A stretch of DNA of 64,000 nt from Cinnamomum chago. Its lineage: Eukaryota; Streptophyta; Magnoliopsida; Laurales; Lauraceae. The translations under genes and the position numbers were made by a program. This document shows positions 43,560 through 54,070 of the stretch, piece by piece. The first letter of the stretch is position 1. Every line of letters begins with the position of its first letter. The stretch lies in assembly GCA_038049695.1 (NCBI GenBank), contig CP142452.1:94991501-95055500 (forward strand), read 5' to 3'. Below the pieces are notes generated by a model. That model had not been told where the DNA came from and did not search any database. It worked only from the letters and a program-made list of their open reading frames with translations.

Positions 43560-44280
43560 GAGATTTTCAAATAAAGTTAAAAAAACAGGAAATAAATTTC
43601 AAATAAATTTCTAAAAATGAAATAAATTTCAAAAATGCAAATAAATTTCAAAAAATCCAAATAAATTTCAAAAGACGAAAATAAATTTCAAAAGATCCAA
43701 ATAAATTTCAAAAGACGAAAATAAATTTCAAAAGATGTAAATAAAATTAAACTCTAAAAAAACAAAAAAAATTCAAAAAATACAAATAAATTTGAAATAA
43801 CGCAAATAAATTTCAAAAAATGCTATAATATCAAAAGAACATAGAGAAATTTAAAAGGACGCAAATAATTTTCAAAAGAACCAAATAAATTTCAAAAGAT
43901 GAAAATCAATTTTAAAAGATCCAAATAAATTTCAAAAGATCCAAATAAATTTCAAAAAAATATAAATAAATTTAGAAAAACGCAAATACATTTGCCACAA
44001 ACTCGGATAAATTTGTCCAAACTCAGATAAATTTGTCCCATAACTCAGATAAATTAGCCAAAACTCAGATAGATTTGTACAGAACGTAAAGAAATTTATT
44101 TCAAAACTCAGATAAATTTGCAAAATACTCAGATAGATTTGTTAAGAATTCAGATAAATTTGCTAAAAACTCAGCTAAATTTGTCCAGAACTCAGATAAA
44201 TTTGTTCCAGAATTCAAATAAATTTGTGCAAAACTCAAAACTCCAAACTCCGTTAAACTTGATAAAAACTTAGATAAATT
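43560..44280. repeat. Irregular short repeat array in element A
   Basis: Two interspersed units with about 17-26 bp spacing: first AAATAAATTTCAAAAGATCC-like, then CTCAGATAAATTTGTCC-like. Both contain ATAAATTTG/C. The open frames here (runs of LSEF) are repeat translations. Confidence 0.85.
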
Positions 44281-44289
44281 TATCATCTC

Positions 44290-45040
44290 TCCTTTCTCTC
44301 TTCTCTCTCTTCCTCCCCTTCACCTCTTCCAACCCAACACTCATCTCTCTATCTCTCCACCCATTCCCCCAAAGCCCATCTCTAGACCCATTACAGAAAC
44401 TCACGCAACTTGTCTCTGTCTCACTAACCAGAGCCAAACACCTTAAAAAACACCCAAATTCCAAATCCCCCTTCAATTCCAAGACCCCCCTTTTCCCGCA
44501 CAGCTATGGAGCATACTCAATCTCTGTCAATTTTGGTACCCCACCTCAGAAATCCTCTGTAATCATGGACACATGAAGCAGCCTTGTTTGGATCCCCTGC
44601 ACTCACTCCTACCTCTGCAAGAACTGCTCTTTTCCTAGTCAACCCTCTCTCCAAAACCCCCCTTTCATTGCCAAATTCTCCTCTTCTTCCAAGCTTGTCG
44701 GATGCGCCAACCCGAAATGCAGCTGGCTCTCGGATTCAGACTCTCTCCAATCCAATTGCCAGCTCGGACTCAGCGGATTCGCTTACTGCCTCCTCTTGCA
44801 CCGATCTGATGACACCACCAACAGCAGTTCATTGGTTTTGGACGGCGGGTCGGGTTCGGGTGAGAAAGGAGTAGGGTACACCCCATTTCTGCAAAACCCG
44901 ACGGCCGGAAATCCATCGTTCTCGGAATATTACTATGTCGGGTTGAGGAAAATAACCGTTGGGGGCAAAAGTGTAAAAATTCCATACCATTACCTCAGAC
45001 CCAGACCCGATGGTAATGGTGGGACGATTGTAGATTCCGG
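44290..45040 (+). pseudogene. Captured fragment of a nepenthesin-like aspartic protease
   Basis: A piece of a host A1-type aspartic protease gene inside TIR element A. One frame reads a propeptide (LHPFPQSPSLDPLQKLTQLV, then SLTRAKHLKK), then YGAYSISVNFGTPPQKSSVI. The first catalytic motif follows, but its DTGS is interrupted by a TGA at 44574-44576 (MDT-stop-SSLVW). It continues YLCKNCSFPS and GCANPKCSW, then jumps to LGLSGFAYCLLLHRSDDTTN, so roughly 100 residues of the usual protein are missing. It resumes with GYTPFLQNP, FSEYYYVGLRKITVGGKSVK and stops at GNGGTIVDSG, the second catalytic motif. The C-terminal third is absent. It cannot make an active protease. The source gene is not in this window. 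Confidence 0.82.
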
Positions 45041-45360
45041 ACGATGGTAATGGTGGATCTGTTTTCTCATCGACTGCTTCTCCGGCAATGGCGGCTGAGA
45101 ACAGGAACTGCTTTTTGAAGCGGGTTTCGGTCTTCTTCTGTGATGGCCGAACTTCTGCAAATCAGATCGTCCAGGTCCTCTACAAATTACCGGTGTTGAG
45201 ATCGAAGCAGAGAAGAAGGCCACGATCCAAGTTTCTCTGCAACCGATCGTCCGGATCCTCTTCAAACTGCCGATGGCCCAGCAGAGATCAACGATGTCCT
45301 TCTCTGCAAACTCCCACACGCTGTGTGCTGCTGCTCGTCGCTGGTGCTGGTTGAGATCTC
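45041..45360. other. GC-rich cargo of unknown origin in element A
   Basis: It follows the protease fragment directly. The coding-like composition (repeated CGATCGTCC and TTCTCTGCAA motifs) contrasts with the AT-rich element ends. No domain recognised. It may come from a second captured gene. Confidence 0.45.
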
Positions 45361-45616
45361 AATAGTCAAGATCGATCTCCGAAGAAGAAAATCCCTGTCC
45401 GGTTTAAAGTAATGAGGGGGAATGAAAGATTTGAAATTTAAAATTTCAAAATTAGATGCCTAAACAGTTGGAAGAGGGCAAATTAGTCATGTAAATTGTA
45501 TATAGGGACTTCTGGCTGCAAACAGTCTAACTGCTTGGACCAGAGCCCTTAAAAAGAATTTACCTGGATTGGAGGCTTGATAGATTTAATTCTAGGGACC
45601 TTTCGCTAATTATCTC

Positions 45617-47100
45617 TATACACAATGAAATCAATTGTTAAACAGTAAACCTACGACGACAATGAGATTACTATGAAAATATTCAATAGTATGATCTTCT
45701 ATGGTGGTGCTCCACACAATCAATGATTTATTTGGATGCAATACAGTAAGCAATGCCTTTGGTTAAAACTGAAGTAAAGGTGGTGATGATCCACAAATAT
45801 TGATACTCGCCCATTTCCAATTTTGACCCAATCAACTGCTACCGTTGGATTAAGTCAAAGTTAGATATATTGGCTTAAAAAGAAAGTTGTCACATCCCTA
45901 ATCCATATTATACCTTCATTATTCCAATTATCCTTGTGATTGACATCCATCTAGATGGACCCCATGTAAATTAAGGCATTTGCGGTTTTATTTGCAGTCA
46001 ATGCAAAAAAAAAAAAAAAAAAAACACTGATGACTTAAAGATATAACTACTGGTATGTTGACATTGTAAGAAAATCAAAATATACTCAAAAGTAAGTGAA
46101 TTGAAATAGAACGTAATAATATATGTTGATGGCTGGCATTGTTGCCATGGATCACATAACTAATTAGGGCCAGTTTGTTTGCATAATGCATAGGAATTAA
46201 TGCCAAAAGTGGTTAAAAATAAAGATTTCCGATGAATATACAAAAAATGGGCATCAATTAACCCGCCCTATGATGAAAGTGAATCAAGGGAAGGTAAGAA
46301 ATGAATACTCAACCACCATCCTAGTAATTCTATTTATAAAAAGTCAAGGTTCCATCTAAATTGCTATCTTGCATCGTTTATTCCTCATCTCATATCATTC
46401 GTACTTAGCCTCTATATTAAATCTTTGGAAGAACTCATTTGATCATGAACTATATATTCAAGTCCTAAGATTTTATCACAAACAAATAGACCCTAAGGCA
46501 TGTTCGTTTACTAGTGAAACTGATATTTGTGATGCAATGGGGGAAAATTCATAAATATGATGTGATGGCTTGTACCCTTGGCATATGTAGAGGTCACGTT
46601 TTGTTACAAGAATTTCAAATTTCAACCACTTAAAAAGTCTAGAATAGCCTTTGAAATTCTCAGAATCCCGACTTTCTTAGCATTTGCAAATCATCTACCC
46701 ATTTAGAGGATCCGAGAATTCCACATAGGGGACAACCCTCTTCACTTGGGCATCGAGTAATGCCAAAGAAGTTAAAATACTAAGAATTTTAAAGACTACT
46801 TTTGACTTTTCAGGTGGATTTAATTCAGAATTCCAATTAAAAAACACAACATCCAAAAATTAAGTGACAATCATCACATCATTGTCTTTGAATTCCCAAC
46901 AACAGAAACTTCAGTAAGAAATATTGGTAAATAAACAGGTTCTAAGTGATGCATGTGATCTACTCTGGCGAAGGGCCCATAAACAGACAGTAGATATATT
47001 ATGGCGTTCCAATTTCATATAATCCAATATTTTAACTGTATATTTATTTTAGACATGGACAGCAATTTTTGACTTAAGACCCAGCTCTTTGTTTGTCTCT

Positions 47101-47136
<36 letters not shown>

Positions 47137-47504
47137 ACTAGTGGGAATATATTCTATTTCGATGATTTCAATTTTGAACGCATGGCTTTATAGAGCTACT
47201 TGCAGGTTTGGAAAACTGCGAGTCTGTCTAGGAACTGCCACAAGTTATTTATTTATTTATTTTGTTAATTTTGGAAGCACTGCAAATTGGTAAAGAATTC
47301 TTTACTTCGGTAGACAATTATATGATTTACCAACCATATATATCAAATTCCACTACCCATCAGGAAAAATAAATAAATAAATCTGATACAGAGGTTATCT
47401 CAAGTGTGATTTTTATGTCAGCAATTTTGGGCTAATTGAGTTATCTAAGTTTTAGAATATAGAATTCTCTCTCTCTCTCTCTAATCTCTCTATAATTTTA
47501 CTTA
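45617..47504. other. Spacer between Pack-type elements A and B
   Basis: No gene recognised. It contains a Tourist-like MITE, an A-run (46006-46023) and GA (47103-47131) and CT (47466-47482) microsatellites. Confidence 0.5.
46167..46493. mobile_element. Tourist-like MITE (327 bp)
   Basis: Left end GGGCCAGTTTGTTTGCATAA and right end, reverse-complemented, GGGTCTATTTGTTTGTGATA. It is flanked by TTA and TAA, near the PIF/Harbinger TWA target. Same family and length as the MITE in GDSL intron 4. Confidence 0.65.
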
Positions 47505-47729
47505 GGGGGATTCGGTGAGAGGTTTCTTAAAGTATTACTTTGTTGCAAACAGTGCACACAAAAAAGTCATGCAACCAAAGGTCTTCTAACACATTCTTAT
47601 ACTTGATATGTCTAATTTACTCATTCTTTAAATCATATCCCATGATTGGTGGAATATCCTATTAATAATAGTTAACTACCATTTTAATGGGCTATGATTA
47701 AATGAATCTCATTAATGAGATTTTCAAAT

Positions 47730-48500
47730 CAATTCTAAAAAGACATAAATAAATTTTAAAATAATGCAAATAAATTTCAAAAAACGTAAATAAACTTAAA
47801 AAAAGCAATAAATTTCAAAAGAACGTAGATAAATTTAAAAAGACACAAATAAATTTAAAAAGATCCAAAATAAATTTCAAAAGATCCAAATAAATTTAAA
47901 AAAATATATAAATTAATTTCAAAAGACGTAAATAAAATTAAAAAGTGCAAAGGAATTAAAAAAAAATGCAAATACATTTGCCAAAAATAAGATAACCCAA
48001 TTTTCCAAATTAGCGAACAATGTGGCAAAAAACTCAAGTCTTTTTTTGTCAAAAACTTAGTTAAATTTATTTAAAAAAATACAAATAAAAATAAAATTAA
48101 AAAATACAAATAGATCTGAGAAAATATAAATAAATTTACCAAAAACACAAAAAGATTTGTTCAAAAACTCAATTAAATTTTTTTTAAAATGGAGATAAAT
48201 TTGTCAAATACTACCTATATTTTTCAAAAACTCAAATAAATTTGCAAAAAACTCAAATAGATTTGTTCCAAAATTCAGATAAATAGCAAAAAACACGGAT
48301 AGATTTATTCAGAACTCAAATAAATTTGTCCTAAAAGTCAAATAAATAAAAAATTCAAATAAATTTGTTCATAACTCAGATAAATTTGTCTAGAACTTAA
48401 ATAAGTTTGTTCTAGAAGTCAGTTAAATAGCTAAAAACTCAGAAAGATTTGGCTAAAATTAAAATAAATTTGACAAAAATTACAGAACTTAGATAAATTT
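47730..48500. repeat. Irregular short repeat array in element B
   Basis: The same AAATAAATTTCAAAA-like and ACTCAGATAAATTTGT-like units as in element A, with similar order (first type left, second type right). Confidence 0.8.
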
Positions 48501-48539
48501 GACTTTTACTGAAATATGGATGGACTTTTGGATTGGGCC

Positions 48540-48990
48540 AGGTCGAACCTAACCTGCAACCAACCCGCCCAAATTGACACGAACATAACCCGGAACTAAA
48601 CCCAAATCGATCTTCTTCCCCAAACAGAACTGGTTCTTCTTCCTTAGGTTTCTATAACCAGAAATGATGAAAACGCTGCTCCTTCCTTCTTCGACCACGG
48701 TGCAACAGCTGCAGTAGTGGACGGCGGAGTCTCCGGCGATGATCGTCACGGCGGTCCACTCCTTCGGCGAAGGGAAGTGCGGCAAACCCAAGAATCTTCT
48801 CTGTTCTTTTACTGGTTTCGGTGATGATGACAACGATCATGGCAGCCTTTTGTGCTTCAAATCTGGTCCGCAATTTGGAATCAAGAATCCCTCTTCGACG
48901 ATGGCGATGGACACTAGATCTACTCTGGTGGTCTGCAGCCTTCAAAACCGATCCTAGACTTGTTTGCTAAGCGTTTGCAACTTTGGATTT
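48540..48990. other. GC-rich cargo of element B, unidentified
   Basis: The GC content jumps here, with coding-like sequence in both orientations (for example GCGGAGTCTCCGGCGATGAT). I could not recognise the source gene. It does not resemble the protease fragment of element A. Confidence 0.45.
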
Positions 48991-50372
48991 CTGCACAATT
49001 CCGATTAGTGTGGCCCCTGAAAACCCTAGGATCTCTCCATGTTTGGATTGAGGAAGAAAAAGAGGGAGAATGAAAGATTTAAATTTAAAATTTTAATTTT
49101 TTTATGCCTAATCAATTAAAAGGGCAAATCAGTCATTAAAATGTATGAGGTGACGTGTTTAGGGACTTCTCTCCATGAGGTGATGTGTGTAGGGATCTCT
49201 TACCGAAATTGTTCAAGCTATATGTACTTTAGACCTTAGAGAAAAAGTTGATACACTAGATGCCTTACAAATCCTATACGGAGACTGATCATCTCCTTTA
49301 CTTTATGAGGGGCAGCATTCAGATTCTCCAGACGGGATGTTAACAAATGCTTGTAACATTCTATAAAACAAAATGCCTGTACCCGACCTAAAAAGTGGTT
49401 CCCAGATTTGTGAACGACCTAAGTCCTGTCTTCTTTTTTTTTTCCTTTTCTTTTGGTCAAGTGGTAAAGAAGCCCAGTCTTAATACATAATGAAATAGGA
49501 ATATTGTCTTGGCCATGATAAGACGACAGGGTCAAGTAGGGGCATGTGGTGAGGCAGCTGAGCTGACCAAGCTATAAGAGCATGCTGAATTTGTGGTATT
49601 TACCCACTTCGAAAAAAGACGTACGCCAAGGAAGCTATATTGTTTCTGTCTAGAGATTGGCCTACGAGACAACATTTCACTATCAAGAATAAAAAGGCCT
49701 TAGGTCCCACCTGTTGCCTCCTTTCTCATGCAAGCATTATTGGGAATCTGTATACTTATATCCCACTTTTTCCCCTATGCAATATTACATACCATCCAAA
49801 AGCATATTTACTTTTACTTTTGATATGTCTTACTTCTATTTTTTCTTGGAACATCTACTCTACCTTTATTACTATTAATCAATAAAAATTATATGATCGA
49901 ATTAAGTGATTTTTTTATTAGATCATATAAAACATGGAAACAATCTTAAAAGTTTGAATCAATAGTAGACAGTTTCATGTTCAGCAGAGTGGGGATGGCT
50001 GGTATTGGTTTCTACTCTTCTGTGTTGGGCAAATTGCTTGCGGTTTAAAACAACTAGGATTAGCTGAAAGATTATAATTGGTTGAAAACACCATTCTGTT
50101 GTCAGTGCTCCATACCCAAGCTCTCAGTGCTGAAGGATAACATGGGTAACAAAAGTCCATATCTCTGATCCTTAGAATTGCGTGCCTCTCTTGTCTCCTG
50201 TAAATTTCTGCTGCTCACATGAATGATGTCTCTTTTCCTCCATCTTCTCTAAGACAAATGTCCCTTAAATGCATTTCAGAAATCTCCAATCAGTCAAGAT
50301 TTGGGCGGTGGAACGTGGATGATGGAACTATATATGAAGATACTATCTATAGAAAACCTAACCAATCAAATA

Positions 50373-50405
<33 letters not shown>

Positions 50406-50410
50406 TGTGT

Positions 50411-50503
50411 GAGATGCTCTTATAAGAAATATTTCTCACTTTATTATGAGAGATAAGATGTGAGGGCACTATCTTATCTTTCATAATAAGGTGAGAGCAT
50501 CTC
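50411..50503. repeat. Perfectly nested hairpin, 93 bp
   Basis: Outer arms GAGATGCTC and GAGCATCTC. Inner arms CTCACTTTATTATGAGAGAT... and ATCTTATCTTTCATAATAAG..., about 25 bp with few mismatches, around an 11-nt loop (50460-50470). It could be a tiny MITE or a precursor of small RNA. Confidence 0.7.
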
Positions 50504-51664
50504 TCGTAGGAGGATCTCCTTATATACATATATTCTGATCAATATAAAGTTGTCAAGATTTTACTTTATTTAAAGATTTTTTTTTTCAAATTCCTCATTT
50601 GCAAACAACAATTTTATTTACTAATGAAATGGTAACTTTTTATATAAGCAACACTGTTTGAAAAGAATTTGCTATTAATTAGATTCCCACTTTCTACAAA
50701 ATGAGACAGGGTGAAAGCTCCCAGGAGTAGTGGAGAGAGGGCCAACACTCGAGTGGGGTAGAGGATGGAAATGCTCAAATAATAAGAACGTGTTAGATAC
50801 TTTTAGTCAAACAAGGGATAGAGAGGGATTCTCCTTGGAAGGGACTTATTTTGTAGGTTGAGTTCCTGTGACTCTTTGTTTTCTTCTGGTTTGTGTTTCC
50901 CGCATCTTTTAATGGACATTCTTGTTACCATCTGCCTTTTTTTTTTAAAGAAATTTGCCATGTAAGAAATCTAAAAGGACGAGAGCTTTTTATATATACC
51001 CCTAAGATTTGTAGGATTTGTAAATAGACCACTGTATTTTTATTTTTAATACCTTCTGCGTCCCATAGTCTTCCAACCGCCATAGGTTTTTTTTGTCTAT
51101 CTCTTTTATCCATATATGCATAATTTTTGAAGCTTGGACTCAAATTCTTTTCAAGAAAGCATATAACAATAACAATTGCACTTAAATATTGGGGGTGTTG
51201 TTTGGCTCTATGTAAACGAAATATTGGAGAGAGGTTCAAATGTCAAAAAAAAAAAAAAAACATATTAATTTTTAGAATGCGCAGGGGGAAGGGAAATTTT
51301 AAACTTTCCTCAAATACAGGTAAAGGCTTTAGTCTCCAGGTCCTTGTATCTGGGTCCACGGTTTAGTTATGTGCATGAAAGAGTTATTATTGAAAGAAAT
51401 CATTGAAACTTGAGATAAGATAATGATATTTTTGTGAATAGAAATATACTCATTTTATTTAATAGATGTACGAGTAAAGTTGTCATTTTATAAAAATCAA
51501 ACACAAATCTCTTTACTGCTGTTCTTTCTTGCTAGAAACAAAAAGAAAAGATAAAACCTTATTTATAAATACTAAAACCTCAAAAGACATATTTATGAAT
51601 GGAACAAATCTTTACAATGGGGATATACAAAAAAGGTGACAGGACAAATCTTTCAACAGTAGTG

Positions 51665-51722
51665 CTATGGACCCCGACTGGAGTCGGGCTCCCATCCGGG
51701 GTCCCCCAGTCGGGGTCCGTAG
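51665..51722. repeat. GC-rich 58-bp inverted repeat
   Basis: Arms of 17 bp, CTATGGACCCCGACTGG and CCAGTCGGGGTCCGTAG, with one mismatch around a 24-nt loop that itself repeats GTCGGG/GGGGTCC. It is isolated in AT-rich DNA. Confidence 0.8.
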
Positions 51723-52995
51723 ACATAATCATCTTTCAAAAGGAATATACATAGATATGTTGTGATTGCATGATGTACTCAATTATTAATGACGTGCGAT
51801 ACCAATACTACTTAAGATTGCGACCCAATACAGATAACAATGAGATGATGAGTCTTTGGTGTAAAGGCATTAAAAAATAACCAGGGTGAATTTTGAATAC
51901 TCGACATAGTTACGGAAAGCTTGCATGTGACCATTGATCCACTATACTGCCACAGCTTTTGGATCTATGCATCAAAGTCTAATAATACCTTACTGCAAAC
52001 CTTATTCCAAAAGTTGCAATCCAGCACCGAAAAATGGATTAGGTTGACCCACTATAGGACAAGGCTAGTTGATTGATTTGACACATGTAATCATTAAATT
52101 TGTCCAACAACTTATAATAGAAGTGGGGCACAAACATTTATGCTTGTGGAGCTTTTTCAAGGAAAATGGTCAGGTGCCTCAACCAAGCTGCAATGCTAAC
52201 TCTCTACCAAAGATAAAAAAAAAGTCGTCCTGCCAAACGATTGTGCACTTATGGCAAGGGAAAAAAACTATGGGTTTAAAGCTGGGTTTTTACTTTGAGC
52301 AGGCCCACGTTACAAGTATAGATGTGGACCACCTTTTTTGGAGAATTTAAACGGCTCTACAATCCTAAGATCCATTGTATACTCTGTATTTGATTATTTA
52401 ATGTCTATCTCAATGGGTTAAACGATAGATTGATCTCCATATTCTATACATAAGAGGCTCCTTCCGATTCCGCTCATGAAAAAGAGAAAAGTACAGAAAG
52501 TTAATCACATATTTTAAATTAAGTTGATCCAACGGTGGTCATCTCACTAATTTAAATAAGAATTTATCATTTGATCACTATAATGGTGTAGGGCTAATAA
52601 GAGGTTTGGATTTTCTAAAGGTAGGCCTAAGGCAGACCTAAAAAATGGTAATAGGAGGGGCAAAATGAAAATTATTAAAAGAAAATCTTAAAATTGTAAG
52701 GGGCAAAATAAAAAATTACAAAAGTTTTAGTGGTTAAAAACAACATTTTGAAAACTTAAGGGGACCATGGACCCCCTTTGGCCAACACATAGGCCCGTCT
52801 GTGGGCCCAACTAATATTTTTAACCTCGCGCTGCACCATACTACCATGCATCTCCCAAGATGAAATTACAGCAAGACATGTTTCCAATTACTAGTCGAAG
52901 AATAAGATCTCTTATGTTATGTTACGTTATCAGTGTTTATGAAATTTCCAAAACCTGTTAGACATGAGTGGTCTTCATGACCACATGTGCAACAC

Positions 52996-53434
52996 TGTTG
53001 GGATCCACGATTTAAGTCCACTAATTTAAGTTACTTTCACTTTATTAGTTTTTTGTTTTATTAAGTTTATCTTGGATTCAATTTTAGTAAGCTCAATCCA
53101 GTAGGACTTTTGTTGGCTAATTTGAGGGAATTAAGGAAACTTACTTTTATTAGATTTCTTTGATGGAAAAAATCTTTTTAGGACTAATCTATATATACGG
53201 TTTTTTGGTTCTCTCCCTTAACCTATGAGATCTGAAAAGTAACCATCAACTTCACGCATATTGGAGTAGGTGATAAGGAAGATAGGAGTAAACCCTATTT
53301 GAGAAAAGAGATCCGTTAATCATCAAAATATCATTGCGCAATGTGTGCTTTTAGTCTTTTAGATTATCGGTTGTGAATGCATAGATCAAGATTCATATGT
53401 TTGATTTGTATTGCAAACCATATTAGATCTAACA
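52996..53434. mobile_element. Possible solo LTR (439 bp)
   Basis: It starts TGTTGGGATC and ends GATCTAACA, the inverted ends seen in Ty1/copia-type LTRs, and has an internal TATATATA. No matching 5-bp flanks and no adjoining internal region were seen. It would be an old fossil; weakly supported. Confidence 0.3.
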
Positions 53435-53892
53435 AAACCTCCTACGCGAGTGGCAATTTGCAACTCATAGTCATAGTTTGAGTGCAAGTTCTTTCGGATC
53501 CCTAATGAACATTTTAGAACCTTTTACCTTATTTCAGTGTACTGTAAAATCCTCTTTTTTTTTTTTCCCTTTCTCTAAAGGCCAGGGATTTTTATTTTTT
53601 ATTTTTGCTGTTGAAAAAGATTCATTTTTTCAGACCCATTTTTTTCGATTTAATGCAATGCTTTTTCGTGAAAAAAAAATCTCCTAGAGTTCATTGAAAA
53701 ACATTCTTAATAAAGAGTTAAAAAAAGTGGTGGGTTGGCCAGGGTCAATACAGCTTTTCTCAATGCATCAAAAGATGGTAGTATCTCATCTCACACGGGT
53801 ACCCAAGTATAAGTCCGGGAGTGGATAGGTAGTTTCACAAGTTCTGCATCTTGTCCCAACTTATTGTTACACAATCACGGCTTTAGAATTAA

Positions 53893-54070
53893 TTTTTGGT
53901 ACCACAATCAAAGGGGATAAGACCCAAGAGAGAGCCTGCCTGTACACTAGAAGGTAGCCCTATCAAGCGGGAAGGAAGTCCACACAAGCAGGAAGAAAGC
54001 CTACATAAGTGGAAAATGAGCCCGCACAAGAGGAAAGAGGTTCCGGGGTTCGAACCTGGGCCCTAAAATT
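53893..54070 (-). repeat. SINE-like repeat with B-box
   Basis: On the minus strand AGGTTCGAACCCCGG at about 54045-54062 matches a tRNA-type B box. The body and a GGTACCAAAAA end follow. It is the best-preserved head of the family in this window. Confidence 0.5.

Larger units (their letters stand above)
43348..45616 (+). mobile_element. Pack-type TIR element A carrying a protease gene fragment (about 2.27 kb)
   Basis: Left end GGGGGATTCGGCGAAAGGTC and right end, reverse-complemented, ATAATTAGCGAAAGGTCCCT, sharing a GCGAAAGGTCCCT core. The layout is an AT-rich left end, a region of short AAATAAATTTCAAAA-type repeats, a GC-rich cargo (44290-45360) and a right end that ends near CTAATTATCTC. A second member with different cargo lies at 47505-49212. 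Both share the left region (ATCATATCCCATGATTGGTG) and the right region (GAATGAAAGATTT.AAATTTA). No transposase is present. Mutator-like (Pack-MULE) is the likeliest superfamily but no target duplication was resolved. Confidence 0.65.
47505..49212 (+). mobile_element. Pack-type TIR element B (about 1.7 kb)
   Basis: Left end GGGGGATTCGGTGAGAGGTT and right end, reverse-complemented, AATTTCGGTAAGAGATCCCT. It is a diverged sibling of element A with the same order: AT-rich left end, ATAAATTT repeat array, GC-rich cargo, AT-rich right end. The cargo is different from that of A, which is the key sign of repeated gene-fragment capture. Confidence 0.6.
49213..52995. other. Intergenic with hairpins
   Basis: No gene recognised. 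It holds a (TA)n run at about 50375-50402, a foldback at 50411-50503 and a GC-rich inverted repeat at 51665-51722. Confidence 0.5.

Noticed and set aside
43560-44280. Possible CRISPR-like array because of regular short repeats
   Set aside because: Spacing is irregular, units are imperfect, there are no unique spacers of constant length, and the DNA is plant nuclear.
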